From Marivibrio halodurans (GTDB lineage Bacteria; Pseudomonadota; Alphaproteobacteria; UBA8366; Aestuariispiraceae): DNA of 64,000 nucleotides. A model generated the notes under the pieces. That model did no database searches. It was given only the letters and a program-made list of their open reading frames with translations, and had not been told where the DNA came from. The position numbers were made by a program, and so were the translations under genes. The DNA lies in NCBI RefSeq assembly GCF_017963645.1, contig NZ_JAGMWN010000013.1, positions 1-64,000 of the forward strand. Reading direction: 5' to 3'. Below are positions 18,010 to 26,483 of the stretch, piece after piece (the first letter of the stretch is position 1; each line of letters opens with the position of its first letter).

Positions 18010-18509
18010 GGCGTTCTCTGGCTCCCTCCGGTTTCGGACATGCGAGAGGCGGTCGCGGATATCCGATGTACGCTATCACGCGTGGGCGAGCCAGGGGGGT
18101 GGCGCGGTACGCACGCGGTTGTGAGAAGGCGTGTTCCTTACTTTCGCGATTTCCTTGTTCCGCAACGGCGTCGGCCCGCATGGACGCTCGCCGGCGGACT
18201 TGTGAGCGCTCACGACCCCATGCTATCAGGGTTTCATCGATGGGATGGACCGCGCCGCCAATGGCGCGCGAAGGATCGGATGGCAATGGCCGGAACGGCG
18301 ATCGGCGAGGGATGGGGCCGCGGCGACACGCGACGACGATGCGTGCGTCCCCGCGCGGTCCGTCCGCGCGCCCGCCGCCCTGCGTTCGCGCACGGCCCCC
18401 TGCCGACCGCCGATCGATCCCCGTCCGCATCCCTTTCCCCGCGCGAGCGCGCGCGACCCTGATGGGCGAGGAGGATCGACCGGCCGCTTCCGGACCGGAG
18501 TCCTTCGTC
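18010..18509. other. 500 bp divergent intergenic region
   Basis: This gap lies between the divergent ynjB and GNAT genes. It contains a perfect symmetric palindrome and an overlapping promoter (18200-18228) and a related half-site TTGTGAG at 18119-18125. The part from about 18300 to 18460 is plain GC-rich sequence whose open frames are all Arg/Ala/Pro-rich and unconvincing as genes. Confidence 0.6.
18200..18228 (+). promoter_or_regulatory. promoter with a symmetric LacI-type operator in its -35 region
   Basis: TTGTGA (18200-18205) is spaced 17 bases from CTATCA (18223-18228). The palindrome GTGAGCGCTCAC (18202-18213), in the context TTGTGAGCGCTCACGA, overlaps the -35 element. It matches the idealised symmetric lac-type operator core at every base except the last flanking position. 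No LacI-family gene is in the window. The next forward start is the GNAT gene at 18510, about 275 bases downstream. Confidence 0.5.
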
Positions 18510-19052
18510 ATGCCCAAGAGCCCGCCGCCGCTGCCCTATCGGATCGCGCCGGAAGAACCCGCCCATGCCCCCGCCGTCGAGGCCCTGATCGCCGAGAGCT
18601 TCGGGCCGGAGCGCGCCAAGCGCACGGTCTATCGCTTCCGCGACGGGCGCGCGCCGATCGCGGAGCTTGCCTTCGTCGGCCTTCTGCCGGAAGGGGTGGG
18701 GGAGGCGGCCGGGAGCGAACGGCTCGTCGCCTCGCTCAATTTTTGGGAGGTCGCGGCCCCCGGCGGGCCGCTGCCGCTGCTGGGGCCGCTCGCCGTGCTA
18801 CCGGATCTGCGCGGGCGCGGGGTGGGGCGCGCGCTGGTCGCTCACGGCCTCGCCGCCGCGCGGGACCAGGGGTGGCCGGCCGTGCTGATCGTCGGTGATC
18901 CGGGCTATTACGCGCCCTTCGGCTTCTCGGTGGGGCCGGTCGCGGGGCTGGATTTGCCGGGGCCGGTCGGCCCCCTGACCTTCATGGGATTGGAATTCAC
19001 GCCGGGCGCGTTGTCGGAACGCGCGGGCGCCGTCGTCCCCCGCCCGCTTTGA
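18510..19052 (+). CDS. GNAT-family N-acetyltransferase (YhbS-like)
   Basis: The 180-residue protein is a single GNAT domain. The acetyl-CoA pyrophosphate loop is seen as LPDLRGRGVGRALV (about residues 97-110), preceded by the strand LPLLGPLAVLP and followed by the YhbS-type motif VLIVGDPGYYAPFGF (about 127-141). It transfers an acetyl group from acetyl-CoA to an unknown small molecule or protein. I choose 18510 because GGAG lies 9 bases upstream; an in-frame ATG at 18462 would add 16 residues but has no binding site. It is followed by a 12-bp tandem repeat and the tRNA-Gly promoter. Confidence 0.85.
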   Translation: MPKSPPPLPYRIAPEEPAHAPAVEALIAESFGPERAKRTVYRFRDGRAPIAELAFVGLLPEGVGEAAGSERLVASLNFWEVAAPGGPLPLLGPLAVLPDLRGRGVGRALVAHGLAAARDQGWPAVLIVGDPGYYAPFGFSVGPVAGLDLPGPVGPLTFMGLEFTPGALSERAGAVVPRPL

Positions 19053-19060
19053 GGCGCGGC

Positions 19061-19108
19061 GGAGGGGCTGGCGGAGGGGCTGGCGGAGGGGCTGGGGGAG
19101 GTGCCGGC
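19061..19108. repeat. 12-bp tandem repeat, about four copies
   Basis: GGAGGGGCTGGC starts at 19061 and 19073, then 19085 with one change and 19097 with two changes. It lies directly after the GNAT stop and before the tRNA promoter. Confidence 0.9.
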
Positions 19109-19128
19109 GGCACCGATGCGCGAACCGC

Positions 19129-19157
19129 TTGCGGGCGGGCGGCCGGTTCCGTATATC
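19129..19157 (+). promoter_or_regulatory. tRNA-Gly promoter
   Basis: TTGCGG (19129-19134), a 17-base spacer and TATATC (19152-19157) place a start about 30 bases before the mature tRNA end. Spacing and the downstream stable RNA make this a good candidate. Confidence 0.6.
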
Positions 19158-19194
19158 AGGGGCATCGGCACCGCCGATCCAGGTGGACCCGAAT

Positions 19195-19269
19195 GCGGGC
19201 GTAGTTCAGTGGTAGAACGTCAGCTTCCCAAGCTGAATGTCGTCGGTTCGATCCCGATCGCCCGCTCCA
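19195..19269 (+). tRNA. tRNA-Gly (anticodon CCC)
   Basis: A complete 75-base cloverleaf. The acceptor GCGGGCG (19195-19201) pairs with CGCCCGC (19259-19265), then U and an encoded CCA (19267-19269). The D arm contains GTTCAGTGGTAGAAC. The anticodon stem is TCAGC/GCTGA with loop TTCCCAA, giving CCC at 19227-19229. The T arm is CGTCGGTTCGATCCCGA-like with a normal GTTCGAT loop. It reads GGG glycine codons. Confidence 0.95.
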
Positions 19270-19317
19270 CCTTCCTCTATCCTCATCCTCCCTTGAAGAC
19301 CGCTGATCGGCGCGGGG

Positions 19318-20745
19318 TCACGTAACCTCGATCCAGGTGCGCATGCCGGCCGCCTGATGGCCCAGCATGTGGCAGTGGAAGAACCATTTGCCCGGATTGT
19401 CCGCGACCAGCGCGATTTCCGCCTGCTGGCGCGGCATCATCAGGACGCCGTCGCGCCAGATCGTCCCGGCCTCCGGCGACGGCGCGCCGTCGAGCGTCAG
19501 CAGCGTGACATGATGGCCGTGCAGATGCATGACATGCGGCCAGGCCGTGTCGTTGACCATCGCGATCCGCACGCCGCGCCCGCGCGGGACGGAGAAGAGC
19601 GGCTTGTCCAGATCGCCCGCCACGCCGTTCACGGCCCAGACACGGCCGGCCTGGGCCAGGTCACGGGGCCCCGTCATCTCGCCGTTCAGCATGGCTTGCC
19701 CCATGCCGCCCATGGCGCCGCCTTCCATCACCATATCGACGCGCAACGCCTCCGCCGGGTCCGGCATGGTGGGCGGTCGGGTCTCGCCGAGGGGCGGCGG
19801 CGCGTCGAATTGCGTCCGCTTGGGCGGCTCGTCGGAATAGGCGAGGAAGCTGATCGGCCGCGCGTCGCTATAGGCGTCGTCCAGAAGGGCGTAGCGTCCG
19901 CCCGGTTCTCCGGTCGCGTCGAGGAGATAGTCCACCCGCTGGCCCGGGGCGAACAGGAGCGAGTCCGTCGGCGCGGATGGTGGGCAGGCGAAGCCGTCGA
20001 TGGCGGCCACCCGCGCCTCGTGCCCCGCGATGGCGAGCGCGAAGATCCGCGCCGTCGCGGCGTTTAGAACGCGCAGACGTATCCGCTCCCCCGCCCGGAT
20101 CGCGATGTCTCCCGGCGGCGCCCCGTTGACCGTGATCCAATTGCCGATACGGCCCTGATGCGCCCAATCATGCAGGGCGCCGAAGCTGGCCTCGTGGATC
20201 GCGCCGGCTTCGTCCAGCCGCCAATCATCGAGGACCAGCGTGATCTCCCGGTCGACGGCGGGCGGCTCCTCCTCCTCCACGATCAGGACGCCGTAGAGGC
20301 CGCGCGCCACCTGCTCCCAGCTTCGATTGTGACTGTGATACCAATAGGTGCCGGCATCCGGGCAGGTGAAGCGGTAATCGAAACCGTCCCCCGGCGCCAC
20401 GGCGTCCTGGGTCATGCCGACGACGCCGTCCATGGCGTTGTCGATCCTTATGCCGTGCCAATGGATGCTGGTGCCCTGGGTCAGGCGGTTCTCCAGCCGC
20501 ACGGCCAGTTCCGCGCCCCGTTTAACCCGCAGGGCCGGTCCCGCGACCGTGCCGTTATAGGCCCAGACGTCCGTGCCTTGCTCCGCCGGGCCGAGTAGCG
20601 GGGCCTTGGCGGGCGCGGCCTCGATCCGGATCGGTCCGGATCGACCTGGGTCGGTGCGCGCGTCGACGCGCGCGCGGCATCCGGAGGCCGCCAGGATGCC
20701 GGCGGCGGCGCCGGCCCTCAAGAAGGTTCGCCGCGTGACGCCCAT
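19318..20745 (-). CDS. Tat-exported multicopper oxidase
   Basis: The 475-residue protein opens with a twin-arginine signal (VTRRTFLRAGAAAGIL, then a Cys in ASGC). Three cupredoxin domains carry all four copper-binding segments: HWHG (about residue 103), YHSHN (about 143), HVMHLHGHH (about 405) and HCHMLGHQAAGM at the C-terminus. The final Met suggests a high-potential type 1 site. Related enzymes (CopA/CueO-like, laccase-like) oxidise cuprous ions, metals or phenolics in the periplasm. A Met/Gly-rich loop, MVMEGGAMGGMGQAM, lies before the third domain and may bind copper, as in CueO. The start at 20745 has GGAGGT 9 bases upstream; upstream frame is unlike the family. Confidence 0.92.
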   Translation of the reverse strand: MGVTRRTFLRAGAAAGILAASGCRARVDARTDPGRSGPIRIEAAPAKAPLLGPAEQGTDVWAYNGTVAGPALRVKRGAELAVRLENRLTQGTSIHWHGIRIDNAMDGVVGMTQDAVAPGDGFDYRFTCPDAGTYWYHSHNRSWEQVARGLYGVLIVEEEEPPAVDREITLVLDDWRLDEAGAIHEASFGALHDWAHQGRIGNWITVNGAPPGDIAIRAGERIRLRVLNAATARIFALAIAGHEARVAAIDGFACPPSAPTDSLLFAPGQRVDYLLDATGEPGGRYALLDDAYSDARPISFLAYSDEPPKRTQFDAPPPLGETRPPTMPDPAEALRVDMVMEGGAMGGMGQAMLNGEMTGPRDLAQAGRVWAVNGVAGDLDKPLFSVPRGRGVRIAMVNDTAWPHVMHLHGHHVTLLTLDGAPSPEAGTIWRDGVLMMPRQQAEIALVADNPGKWFFHCHMLGHQAAGMRTWIEVT

Positions 20746-20972
20746 CAACCGGATACCTCCCCCGTCCATCGTGGTTTCCCCCGATGGTACAACCCGCATG
20801 GGAGGGTTGGGAATGGCGAATAGCACCCGTTGGTAGCGGCCGGCCGCCATGGCAATTCCGCGGCAGGCGTGTCGAGGGGCTGGACCCGTGCCGTGATAAT
20901 GCCCATTTCCTGCATCAGATTTCATATCGGAACAGTCCGACCTGAAAATTCGACCCGTATTGGGAGGTTTCC

Positions 20973-22430
20973 TTGAGGTCCGATCGCCCTGACGTCCGCG
21001 CGCCGGAACAGGCCCGCGCGCCGGCCCGCGCGTTCGCCGCGCTTGTCTTCGCCGCGCTGGCGCTTTCCCTGACGCCGTTCGCCGCCCGGGCGGCGGTGTT
21101 CGACGCCGAGAGCTTCACCCTCGGCAACGGCCTGCGTGTCGTGGTGGTGGAGAACGACCGCGCGCCGGTCGTCACCCAGATGCTTATGTACAAGGCCGGC
21201 TCGATCGACGAGATGCCCGGGAAATCGGGTGTCGCGCACGTGCTGGAGCATATGATGTTCAAGGGCACGGAGGAGGTCGGCCCCGGCGAGTTCTCCGCCA
21301 TGGTCAGCCGTAACGGCGGGCAGGACAACGCCTTCACCAGCTATGACTATACCGGCTATTACCAGTCGGTCGCTTCGGACAGGCTGGCGCTGATCATGCG
21401 CCTGGAGGCGGATCGGATGCGCAATCTCGCCCTCGACGACGCGCAGTTCCAGCCCGAGCGTCAGGTCGTGATCGAGGAGCGTAACCAGCGCGTCGAGAAC
21501 GAACCCTCCGCCATGCTGAACGAGGAGGCGGCGCCCGCCCTCTATTACAATCACCCCTATTCCCAGCCGATCATCGGCTGGCGCCATGAGTTGGAGGCGA
21601 TGAAGCTCGCCGACCTTCGGCATTTCTATCAACGCTTCTACGCGCCGAACAACGCGGTCCTGGTGATCGTCGGCGACACCACGGTCGAGGAGGTGCGCGA
21701 TCTGGCCGAGACATATTACGGTCCGATCGAGCCGTCGGAGATCGGCCGCACCGCGCCGTTGATGGAGCCGCCGCATGACAGCGCGCATGTCGTGACCCTG
21801 CGCGACGAGCGCGTCCGCCAGCCGAGCTGGTCGATGCGCAAGCTGGCGCCCAGTTACGGCACGGACGGGCCCACGGACCAAGTCTATGCCCTCCAGGTGC
21901 TGATGGATATCGTCGGTGGCGGCAACAGCGCGCGGCTCTATCGCGCGCTTGTGGTCGAGCAGGGCGTCGCCGTCGGCGCCGGCGGCTGGTATTCCGAAAC
22001 CGACCGTGGCCCCGGCACCATCGGCCTCTACGCGCAACCGGCCGAGGGCCGGTCGATCGACGCGGTGGAGCGCGCGGCGCGCGCCGTCATCGCCGACGTG
22101 ATCGAGAACGGCGTCACCGAGGACGAGGTGCGCCGCGCCATAACCCGCCTGCAGGATTCGGCCGCCACCGCGCGCGACAGTCTGATGGGCCCCGCCCGCG
22201 TGATCGCCCAGGGGCTGAGCGTGGGCCTCGATCTCGACGATATCGAAAGCTGGCCGGAGCGCATCGGCGCCGTCACCGTCGCGCAGGTCAACGCGGCCGC
22301 GCGCGACGTCCTCGGCGCGCCGGGCGAAGTGACGACCCGTCTGCTCGGTCCGGCGGCGGAGAACGGCGCGGCCGGTCAATCGGACCGGTCGGACCAAGCG
22401 GACCGAGAGCAAAAGAAGGAGCCGTCCTGA
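20973..22430 (+). CDS. M16-family zinc peptidase, catalytic member
   Basis: The 485-residue protein has a Sec signal (hydrophobic residues about 22-44, ending AARAAVF) and two M16 domains. The inverted zinc motif is HVLEHMMFKG (about residues 90-99), with the distal Glu expected in the helix VIEERNQRVENEP (about 167-179). M16 periplasmic peptidases degrade small peptides and signal peptides. A TTG start is used: GGGAGG lies 5 bases upstream and no ATG is better placed. Its stop and the next gene's ATG overlap as TGATG, so the two are translationally coupled, as in known catalytic plus non-catalytic M16 pairs. Confidence 0.92.
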   Translation: MRSDRPDVRAPEQARAPARAFAALVFAALALSLTPFAARAAVFDAESFTLGNGLRVVVVENDRAPVVTQMLMYKAGSIDEMPGKSGVAHVLEHMMFKGTEEVGPGEFSAMVSRNGGQDNAFTSYDYTGYYQSVASDRLALIMRLEADRMRNLALDDAQFQPERQVVIEERNQRVENEPSAMLNEEAAPALYYNHPYSQPIIGWRHELEAMKLADLRHFYQRFYAPNNAVLVIVGDTTVEEVRDLAETYYGPIEPSEIGRTAPLMEPPHDSAHVVTLRDERVRQPSWSMRKLAPSYGTDGPTDQVYALQVLMDIVGGGNSARLYRALVVEQGVAVGAGGWYSETDRGPGTIGLYAQPAEGRSIDAVERAARAVIADVIENGVTEDEVRRAITRLQDSAATARDSLMGPARVIAQGLSVGLDLDDIESWPERIGAVTVAQVNAAARDVLGAPGEVTTRLLGPAAENGAAGQSDRSDQADREQKKEPS

Positions 22431-23824
22431 TGCGCGCGCGCCAATCGACCCCGTTTCGCCCGTCCGGTCCGCGCGGCGCCGTCGCGGCGTTCTGTCTCGC
22501 GCTCCTCGCGGTCGGCCTGATGGCGGCGCGTCCCGCGTTCGCCGTCGAGGTCGAGCGGGTGGTGAGCGACAAGGGCATCACCGCCTGGCTGGTGCGCGAC
22601 GACACCGTGCCGGTGACCGCGATCGAGTTCACCTTCGCGGAGGCCGGCGCGGTCATGGACCCGGACGGCATGGCCGGGACCGCCAATATGACGAGCGCCC
22701 TGATCGACGAGGGCGCGGGCGACATGGATAGCCAAGCTTTCCAGGGCAAGCTGAACGACCTTTCGATCAAGCTTCGCTATTCCGCCGGGCGGACTGATTT
22801 CTCGGGCAGTTTCTATACGCTCAACCGCTATCGGGATGAGGCGGTGGAGATGTTGCGCCTTTCCCTGACCGAACCGCGCTTCGACGAGGAACCGGTGGCG
22901 CGCATCCGCCGTCAGATCCAGGCGGGCCTGCGCCAACAGCGCACGGACCCCGGCGCACTCGCCGCCGAGGCGCTGATGAAAACGGTCTTCCAGGGCCATC
23001 CATACGCCGACCCGACCGAGGGCACGGTGGACAGCGTGGAGCGAGTCACGGTCGAGGCCATGCGGACCTTCCAGCGCGAGGGGCTGACGCGCGACCGCCT
23101 CAATATCGGTGTCGTCGGCGATATCACGCCGGAGGCGTTGAAGCCGATCCTGGACAAGGCCTTCGGCGGTCTGCCGGAAAGCGGCCGCCATCCGGACGTG
23201 CCCCAGGCCGCCGTGGACGGGCCGGCCGGCACCGTCGTGATCGACCAGGACGTGCCGCAATCGACCGTCCAGTTCGCGCAGAAGGGCCTCGCCCTCGACG
23301 ATCCGGACTATTACGCCGGGATGGTGCTGAATCACATCCTGGGCGGCGGGTCCTTCGAATCCCGCCTGATGCAGGAAATCCGGGTGAAGCGCGGCCTCGC
23401 CTATTCCGTTTACAGCTTCCTGCAACCGATGGAGAAGGCGGCGATGCTGCGCGGCGGGCTGGCGACGCGCAACGACGCGGTCGGCCAGTCGATCGACCTG
23501 GTCCGCGAGGTCTTCGCCGATATCCGCGACAACGGCGTGAGCGAGGCGCAACTCGCCGACGCCAAGACCTATCTGACGGGCTCCTATCCCTTGCGCTTCA
23601 CCAATTCCAGTTCGATCGCCGATCAACTCGTCGCCATGCAGCGCTATGATTTCGGCATCGATTATATCGACCGGCGCAACAGCCTGATCGAGAAGGTGAC
23701 GCTGGCGGACGTGAACCGTCTCGCGGGGGAATTGCTGGACCCCGAGGCGCTGACCATCGTCGCGGTCGGCAAGCCCGAGGGGGTGGAGGCGAACCTGCCC
23801 GTCCCGGACGGTGTCGGCGGATAA
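22430..23824 (+). CDS. M16-family peptidase-like partner without the zinc motif
   Basis: This 464-residue protein has a Sec signal (about residues 16-37, ending RPAFAVE) and the M16 two-domain fold. The position of the HxxEH motif reads TANMTSALIDEGAG, so the metal ligands are absent. The substrate-binding R/Y motif is retained in the second domain (MQEIRVKRGLAYSVYS, about residues 314-329). Heterodimeric M16 enzymes pair one chain with the zinc site and one with the R/Y pair, and the TGATG overlap with the upstream gene supports that the two form one enzyme. The assignment of subunit roles is from the family. Confidence 0.92.
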   Translation: MRARQSTPFRPSGPRGAVAAFCLALLAVGLMAARPAFAVEVERVVSDKGITAWLVRDDTVPVTAIEFTFAEAGAVMDPDGMAGTANMTSALIDEGAGDMDSQAFQGKLNDLSIKLRYSAGRTDFSGSFYTLNRYRDEAVEMLRLSLTEPRFDEEPVARIRRQIQAGLRQQRTDPGALAAEALMKTVFQGHPYADPTEGTVDSVERVTVEAMRTFQREGLTRDRLNIGVVGDITPEALKPILDKAFGGLPESGRHPDVPQAAVDGPAGTVVIDQDVPQSTVQFAQKGLALDDPDYYAGMVLNHILGGGSFESRLMQEIRVKRGLAYSVYSFLQPMEKAAMLRGGLATRNDAVGQSIDLVREVFADIRDNGVSEAQLADAKTYLTGSYPLRFTNSSSIADQLVAMQRYDFGIDYIDRRNSLIEKVTLADVNRLAGELLDPEALTIVAVGKPEGVEANLPVPDGVGG

Positions 23825-23835
23825 GGGCGGATAAG
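23816..23835. repeat. 10-bp tandem duplication spanning the M16 stop codon
   Basis: GGCGGATAAG occurs twice head to tail; the first copy contains the TAA stop at 23822-23824. A GGGACG/CGTCCC stem (23844-23865) follows between the convergent genes. Confidence 0.8.
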
Positions 23836-23891
23836 GCGGGGTAGGGACGGGTTTGTCCGCGTCCCGTCTCCGCCCGGCGGGCCGCCCCGGG

Positions 23892-24413
23892 TTACAGACG
23901 CTCGCGGATGGCGGCGACGCGGCCCAGGATGTCGAGGGCGCGGGTATCGCCGCCGATGGCGCGCAGATCGGCCCGGGTCATGTCGCCGTCTAGGCGCATC
24001 TGCCAATCGGCGATCATGTCGCGTGGGGCTTCCGGATCGGCCGTCCTGAAATGATCGCCCTTGGGGCCGCGCAGCAACAGCGCATGGTCGGCCGCGCCGA
24101 TCGCCCCGTTGGCGCGCAGCATGCCCGCCATCTCGGTCGCCTCGTTGGGCGACATGCGGCGCGGGTCGTAATCCGCCGCCGCCATGACGAAGCTGCCTTC
24201 CCGGCTGATATCGACGATATCGCGTGTCTCGGACAGTGGCGGCGGGTCCGGCAGGCGTTCCGCCATCAGGTCGCGCGCGGCCTCCGCCCGGGACCGCTTG
24301 ACCGGCCCTTCCGCGGCAAGACCCGATCCCGCCTGCCGCTCGGCGCGCGCGCCGTCGCCCGCCCCCGTGGCGGGCGGCGCCTGGAATACGGACAACAGGG
24401 CGGTCAACTTCAT
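23892..24413 (-). CDS. hypothetical protein (173 aa)
   Basis: The 173-residue product starts MKLTALLSVFQAPPATGAG. It has a basic, helical stretch (about residues 36-55), and a more ordered second half with ADYDPRRMSPNEATEMAGMLRANGAI (positions about 79-104, key residues D, P, M) and DWQMRLDGDMTRADLRAIGG. GGAGG lies 8 bases before the ATG, supporting translation. I do not recognise a family. There is no clear signal peptide or membrane helix. The ordered region with MSPNEATEMAGMLRANGAI is reminiscent of small cytosolic proteins that follow flagellar or cell-surface genes, but that is not enough to assign a role. Confidence 0.7.
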   Translation of the reverse strand: MKLTALLSVFQAPPATGAGDGARAERQAGSGLAAEGPVKRSRAEAARDLMAERLPDPPPLSETRDIVDISREGSFVMAAADYDPRRMSPNEATEMAGMLRANGAIGAADHALLLRGPKGDHFRTADPEAPRDMIADWQMRLDGDMTRADLRAIGGDTRALDILGRVAAIRERL

Positions 24414-24503
24414 CGGCGATGCCTCCGTCCCCCGTCATGCAATCAATGTGCCGTCGGGTCTTCGATTCCCGGGAGGGGGTGGCATTGTGCGGTGCGGAAA
24501 TAA

Positions 24504-24532
24504 TTCACACCAAACTATGGACAAATTACTAT
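24504..24532 (+). promoter_or_regulatory. promoter of the siroheme/sulfite reductase operon
   Basis: Within an A/T-rich island (about 24495-24560), TTCACA (24504-24509) is 17 bases from TACTAT (24527-24532). An overlapping second candidate is TGGACA (24518-24523) with TATTTT. Near-repeats ATTCACAC and ATTCCACAC flank the first candidate and could bind a regulator. The leader to cysG would be about 105 bases. Confidence 0.45.
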
Positions 24533-24643
24533 TCCACACATATTTTAGAGCAAATAAGGATTGCACACCGATCCATGCGGAAATCCATGCTCCGAACCGG
24601 AGCGTGAAGCCTTCCCGGATCGAAGGATAGGGTTCTTCGAAAG

Positions 24644-26086
24644 ATGGATGTCCTGCCGGGCTTCTGGAAGCTGAAGGGACGAACCGCGCTGCTGGTCGGC
24701 GGTGGCGAGGCGGCGGCGCGCAAGCTGCGCTTCCTGCTGCGCGCGGGCGCCGATGTCCGGCTTTTCCCCAGCGGAGAGGCGCTTCATCCGGAAGTGGCCG
24801 AGGCGGTCGCCGCCGGCCGCGTCACCCGCATCGACCGCCCGGTCTGCGCCTCGGACGCGGTGGTGGGCTCGCCGACCGGGGGGATGCATGCGTTGCTCGC
24901 CATCGTCGCGGTGGAGGACGAGATCGCGGCGCGCGCCGCCGTCGCCGTCTGCCGCGCGGCGCGGGTGCCGGTCAACGCGGTCGATCGGCCGGATCTATGC
25001 GACTTCATCTTCCCGGCCATCGTCGATCGCAGCCCGATCCTGATCGCCATCTCGTCGGGCGGTGCATCGCCGGTTCTGGCGCGGCGCGTGCGCGCGGCGG
25101 TCGAGAGCGTGCTGCCCGCCGGGCTCGGCCGGTTGGCGCGTTTCGCGAACGGGTTCCGGGGCGCCGTCAAGGCGATGATCCCGCCCGGCCCGGCGCGCAA
25201 GCGTTTCTGGGACGGCTTCTTCGAGAGCGCGGCCGCCGCCGACGTGCTGGCCGGAAACGAGGCCCGCGCGCGGGAGCGGACGCTGAAGCTTCTGAACGGC
25301 CGGGCCGCCACGGCGCCGATGTCGGGCCGGGTGCTGATCGTCGGCGCGGGGCCGGGCGACCCGGACCTGCTGACGCTGAAGGCGTTGCAGGCGTTGCAGC
25401 GCGCGGACGTGGTGCTGCATGACAGCCTGATCGGCCCGGCGATCCTGGATTATGTCCGCCGCGACGCGGAGCGCATTCATGTCGGTAAGCGCAAGGGCGC
25501 CCATTCCCTGTCGCAGGACGAGACCAACGCCCTGATGGTGGCGCATGCGCGCGCCGGCCGCACGGTCGTGCGCCTCAAGGGGGGCGATCCCTTCGTCTTC
25601 GGCCGGGGCGGGGAGGAGAAGGCCCATCTCGCCGCGAACGGTATCGACGTGGAACTGGTCCCCGGCATCACGGCGGCCGCCGGCGCGGGCGCCGCGACCG
25701 GCATTCCGTTGACCCATCGCGAGGATGCGCAGGCCGTCACCTTCGTCACCGGGTTCTTTCAGGGGGGCGCGCCGAAGCTTGATTGGGCGGCGCTCTCCGG
25801 CCCGGCGCAGACGGTCGTCGTCTATATGGGTGTCGGCACGGCCGGCTTGATCGCGGACGAACTGCTGGCCCACGGCGCGCCGGGGGACCGGCCCGTCGCG
25901 GTCATCGAGAAGGCGAGCCTGCCGGAGCAGCGCCTGCTGACCGGGCGGCTCGACCGGCTGGAGCGGCTGGTCGCCACCAACCGGGTGACGGGCCCGGCGC
26001 TTCTGGTGATCGGCGACGTGGTGCGCCATGCGGATGCCGACAAGTTGACGGAACTGGCCCGTCCCGCCGACGCGATGGTCGGCTGA
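24644..26086 (+). CDS. cysG: siroheme synthase (uroporphyrinogen methylase, dehydrogenase and ferrochelatase)
   Basis: CysG makes siroheme, the cofactor of sulfite reductase, from uroporphyrinogen III. Its 480 residues hold the NAD-dependent dehydrogenase/ferrochelatase part first (about 1-215; dinucleotide loop LLVGGGEAAARK at about 16-27, catalytic-region segments in VNAVDRPDLCDF and AISSGGASPVLAR). The SAM-dependent methyltransferase part follows (about 225-470; VGAGPGDPDLLTLKA, VRLKGGDPFVFGRGGEE, PGITAAAGAGAATGIPLTHR). It leads a four-gene operon with DUF2849, cysI and DUF934 genes; spacings are 46, 3 and 35 bp. An AT-rich promoter region lies upstream. Confidence 0.95.
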   Translation: MDVLPGFWKLKGRTALLVGGGEAAARKLRFLLRAGADVRLFPSGEALHPEVAEAVAAGRVTRIDRPVCASDAVVGSPTGGMHALLAIVAVEDEIAARAAVAVCRAARVPVNAVDRPDLCDFIFPAIVDRSPILIAISSGGASPVLARRVRAAVESVLPAGLGRLARFANGFRGAVKAMIPPGPARKRFWDGFFESAAAADVLAGNEARARERTLKLLNGRAATAPMSGRVLIVGAGPGDPDLLTLKALQALQRADVVLHDSLIGPAILDYVRRDAERIHVGKRKGAHSLSQDETNALMVAHARAGRTVVRLKGGDPFVFGRGGEEKAHLAANGIDVELVPGITAAAGAGAATGIPLTHREDAQAVTFVTGFFQGGAPKLDWAALSGPAQTVVVYMGVGTAGLIADELLAHGAPGDRPVAVIEKASLPEQRLLTGRLDRLERLVATNRVTGPALLVIGDVVRHADADKLTELARPADAMVG

Positions 26087-26132
26087 GGGCGAGCGGACGC
26101 GGGACGCGTAAAAGGATAAGGACGAGGATAGC

Positions 26133-26480
26133 ATGAGCGAGAAGACACGCTCCAAGAAGGGGGGCGACAAGGCCCTCACCGCCAATCGGCTGACCGACGG
26201 GGTGGCCATCTTCCTGGCCACCGACGGCAGTTGGGTCGAGGATGCGCGCGAGGCGCGGGTGGAAGGCGACGATGCCGGCCACGCCGCCTTGGAAGCCGCC
26301 GGCGCCGAGGCCGAGGCGGCGGGCATCGCCGTCGGCCCCTATCTGATCGACGTGGCGCGCGACGCGGACGGCGCCGTCCACCCGACCCGCAATCGCGAAG
26401 TGATCCGCGCGCGCGGCCCCAGCACCCATCCGCACCACGGCAAGCAGGCCGAGGGTCTTTCCGGCCAGGAGGCCGCCTGA
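26133..26480 (+). CDS. DUF2849 protein of the sulfite reductase operon
   Basis: The 115-residue protein contains the DUF2849 pattern: NRLTDGVAIFLATDGSWVED (about residues 15-34), a mid-region GPYLIDV and a C-terminal HPTRNREVIRARGPSTHP. DUF2849 genes occur almost only between cysG and the sulfite reductase gene in alphaproteobacteria, so a role in assembling or supporting the reductase is likely, though not demonstrated. GAGGATAGC precedes the ATG. The stop is 3 bp before cysI, consistent with tight co-expression. Confidence 0.9.
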   Translation: MSEKTRSKKGGDKALTANRLTDGVAIFLATDGSWVEDAREARVEGDDAGHAALEAAGAEAEAAGIAVGPYLIDVARDADGAVHPTRNREVIRARGPSTHPHHGKQAEGLSGQEAA

Positions 26481-26483
26481 GTC

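Noticed and set aside
18010-18509. TPP riboswitch upstream of the ynjB gene
   Set aside because: No thi-box core (CUGAGA with its paired ACC-CUGAUC element) is present on the minus strand.
22430-23824. Second M16 gene as a decayed pseudogene because it lacks HxxEH
   Set aside because: Loss of the zinc motif with retention of the R/Y motif is the normal state of the partner subunit.
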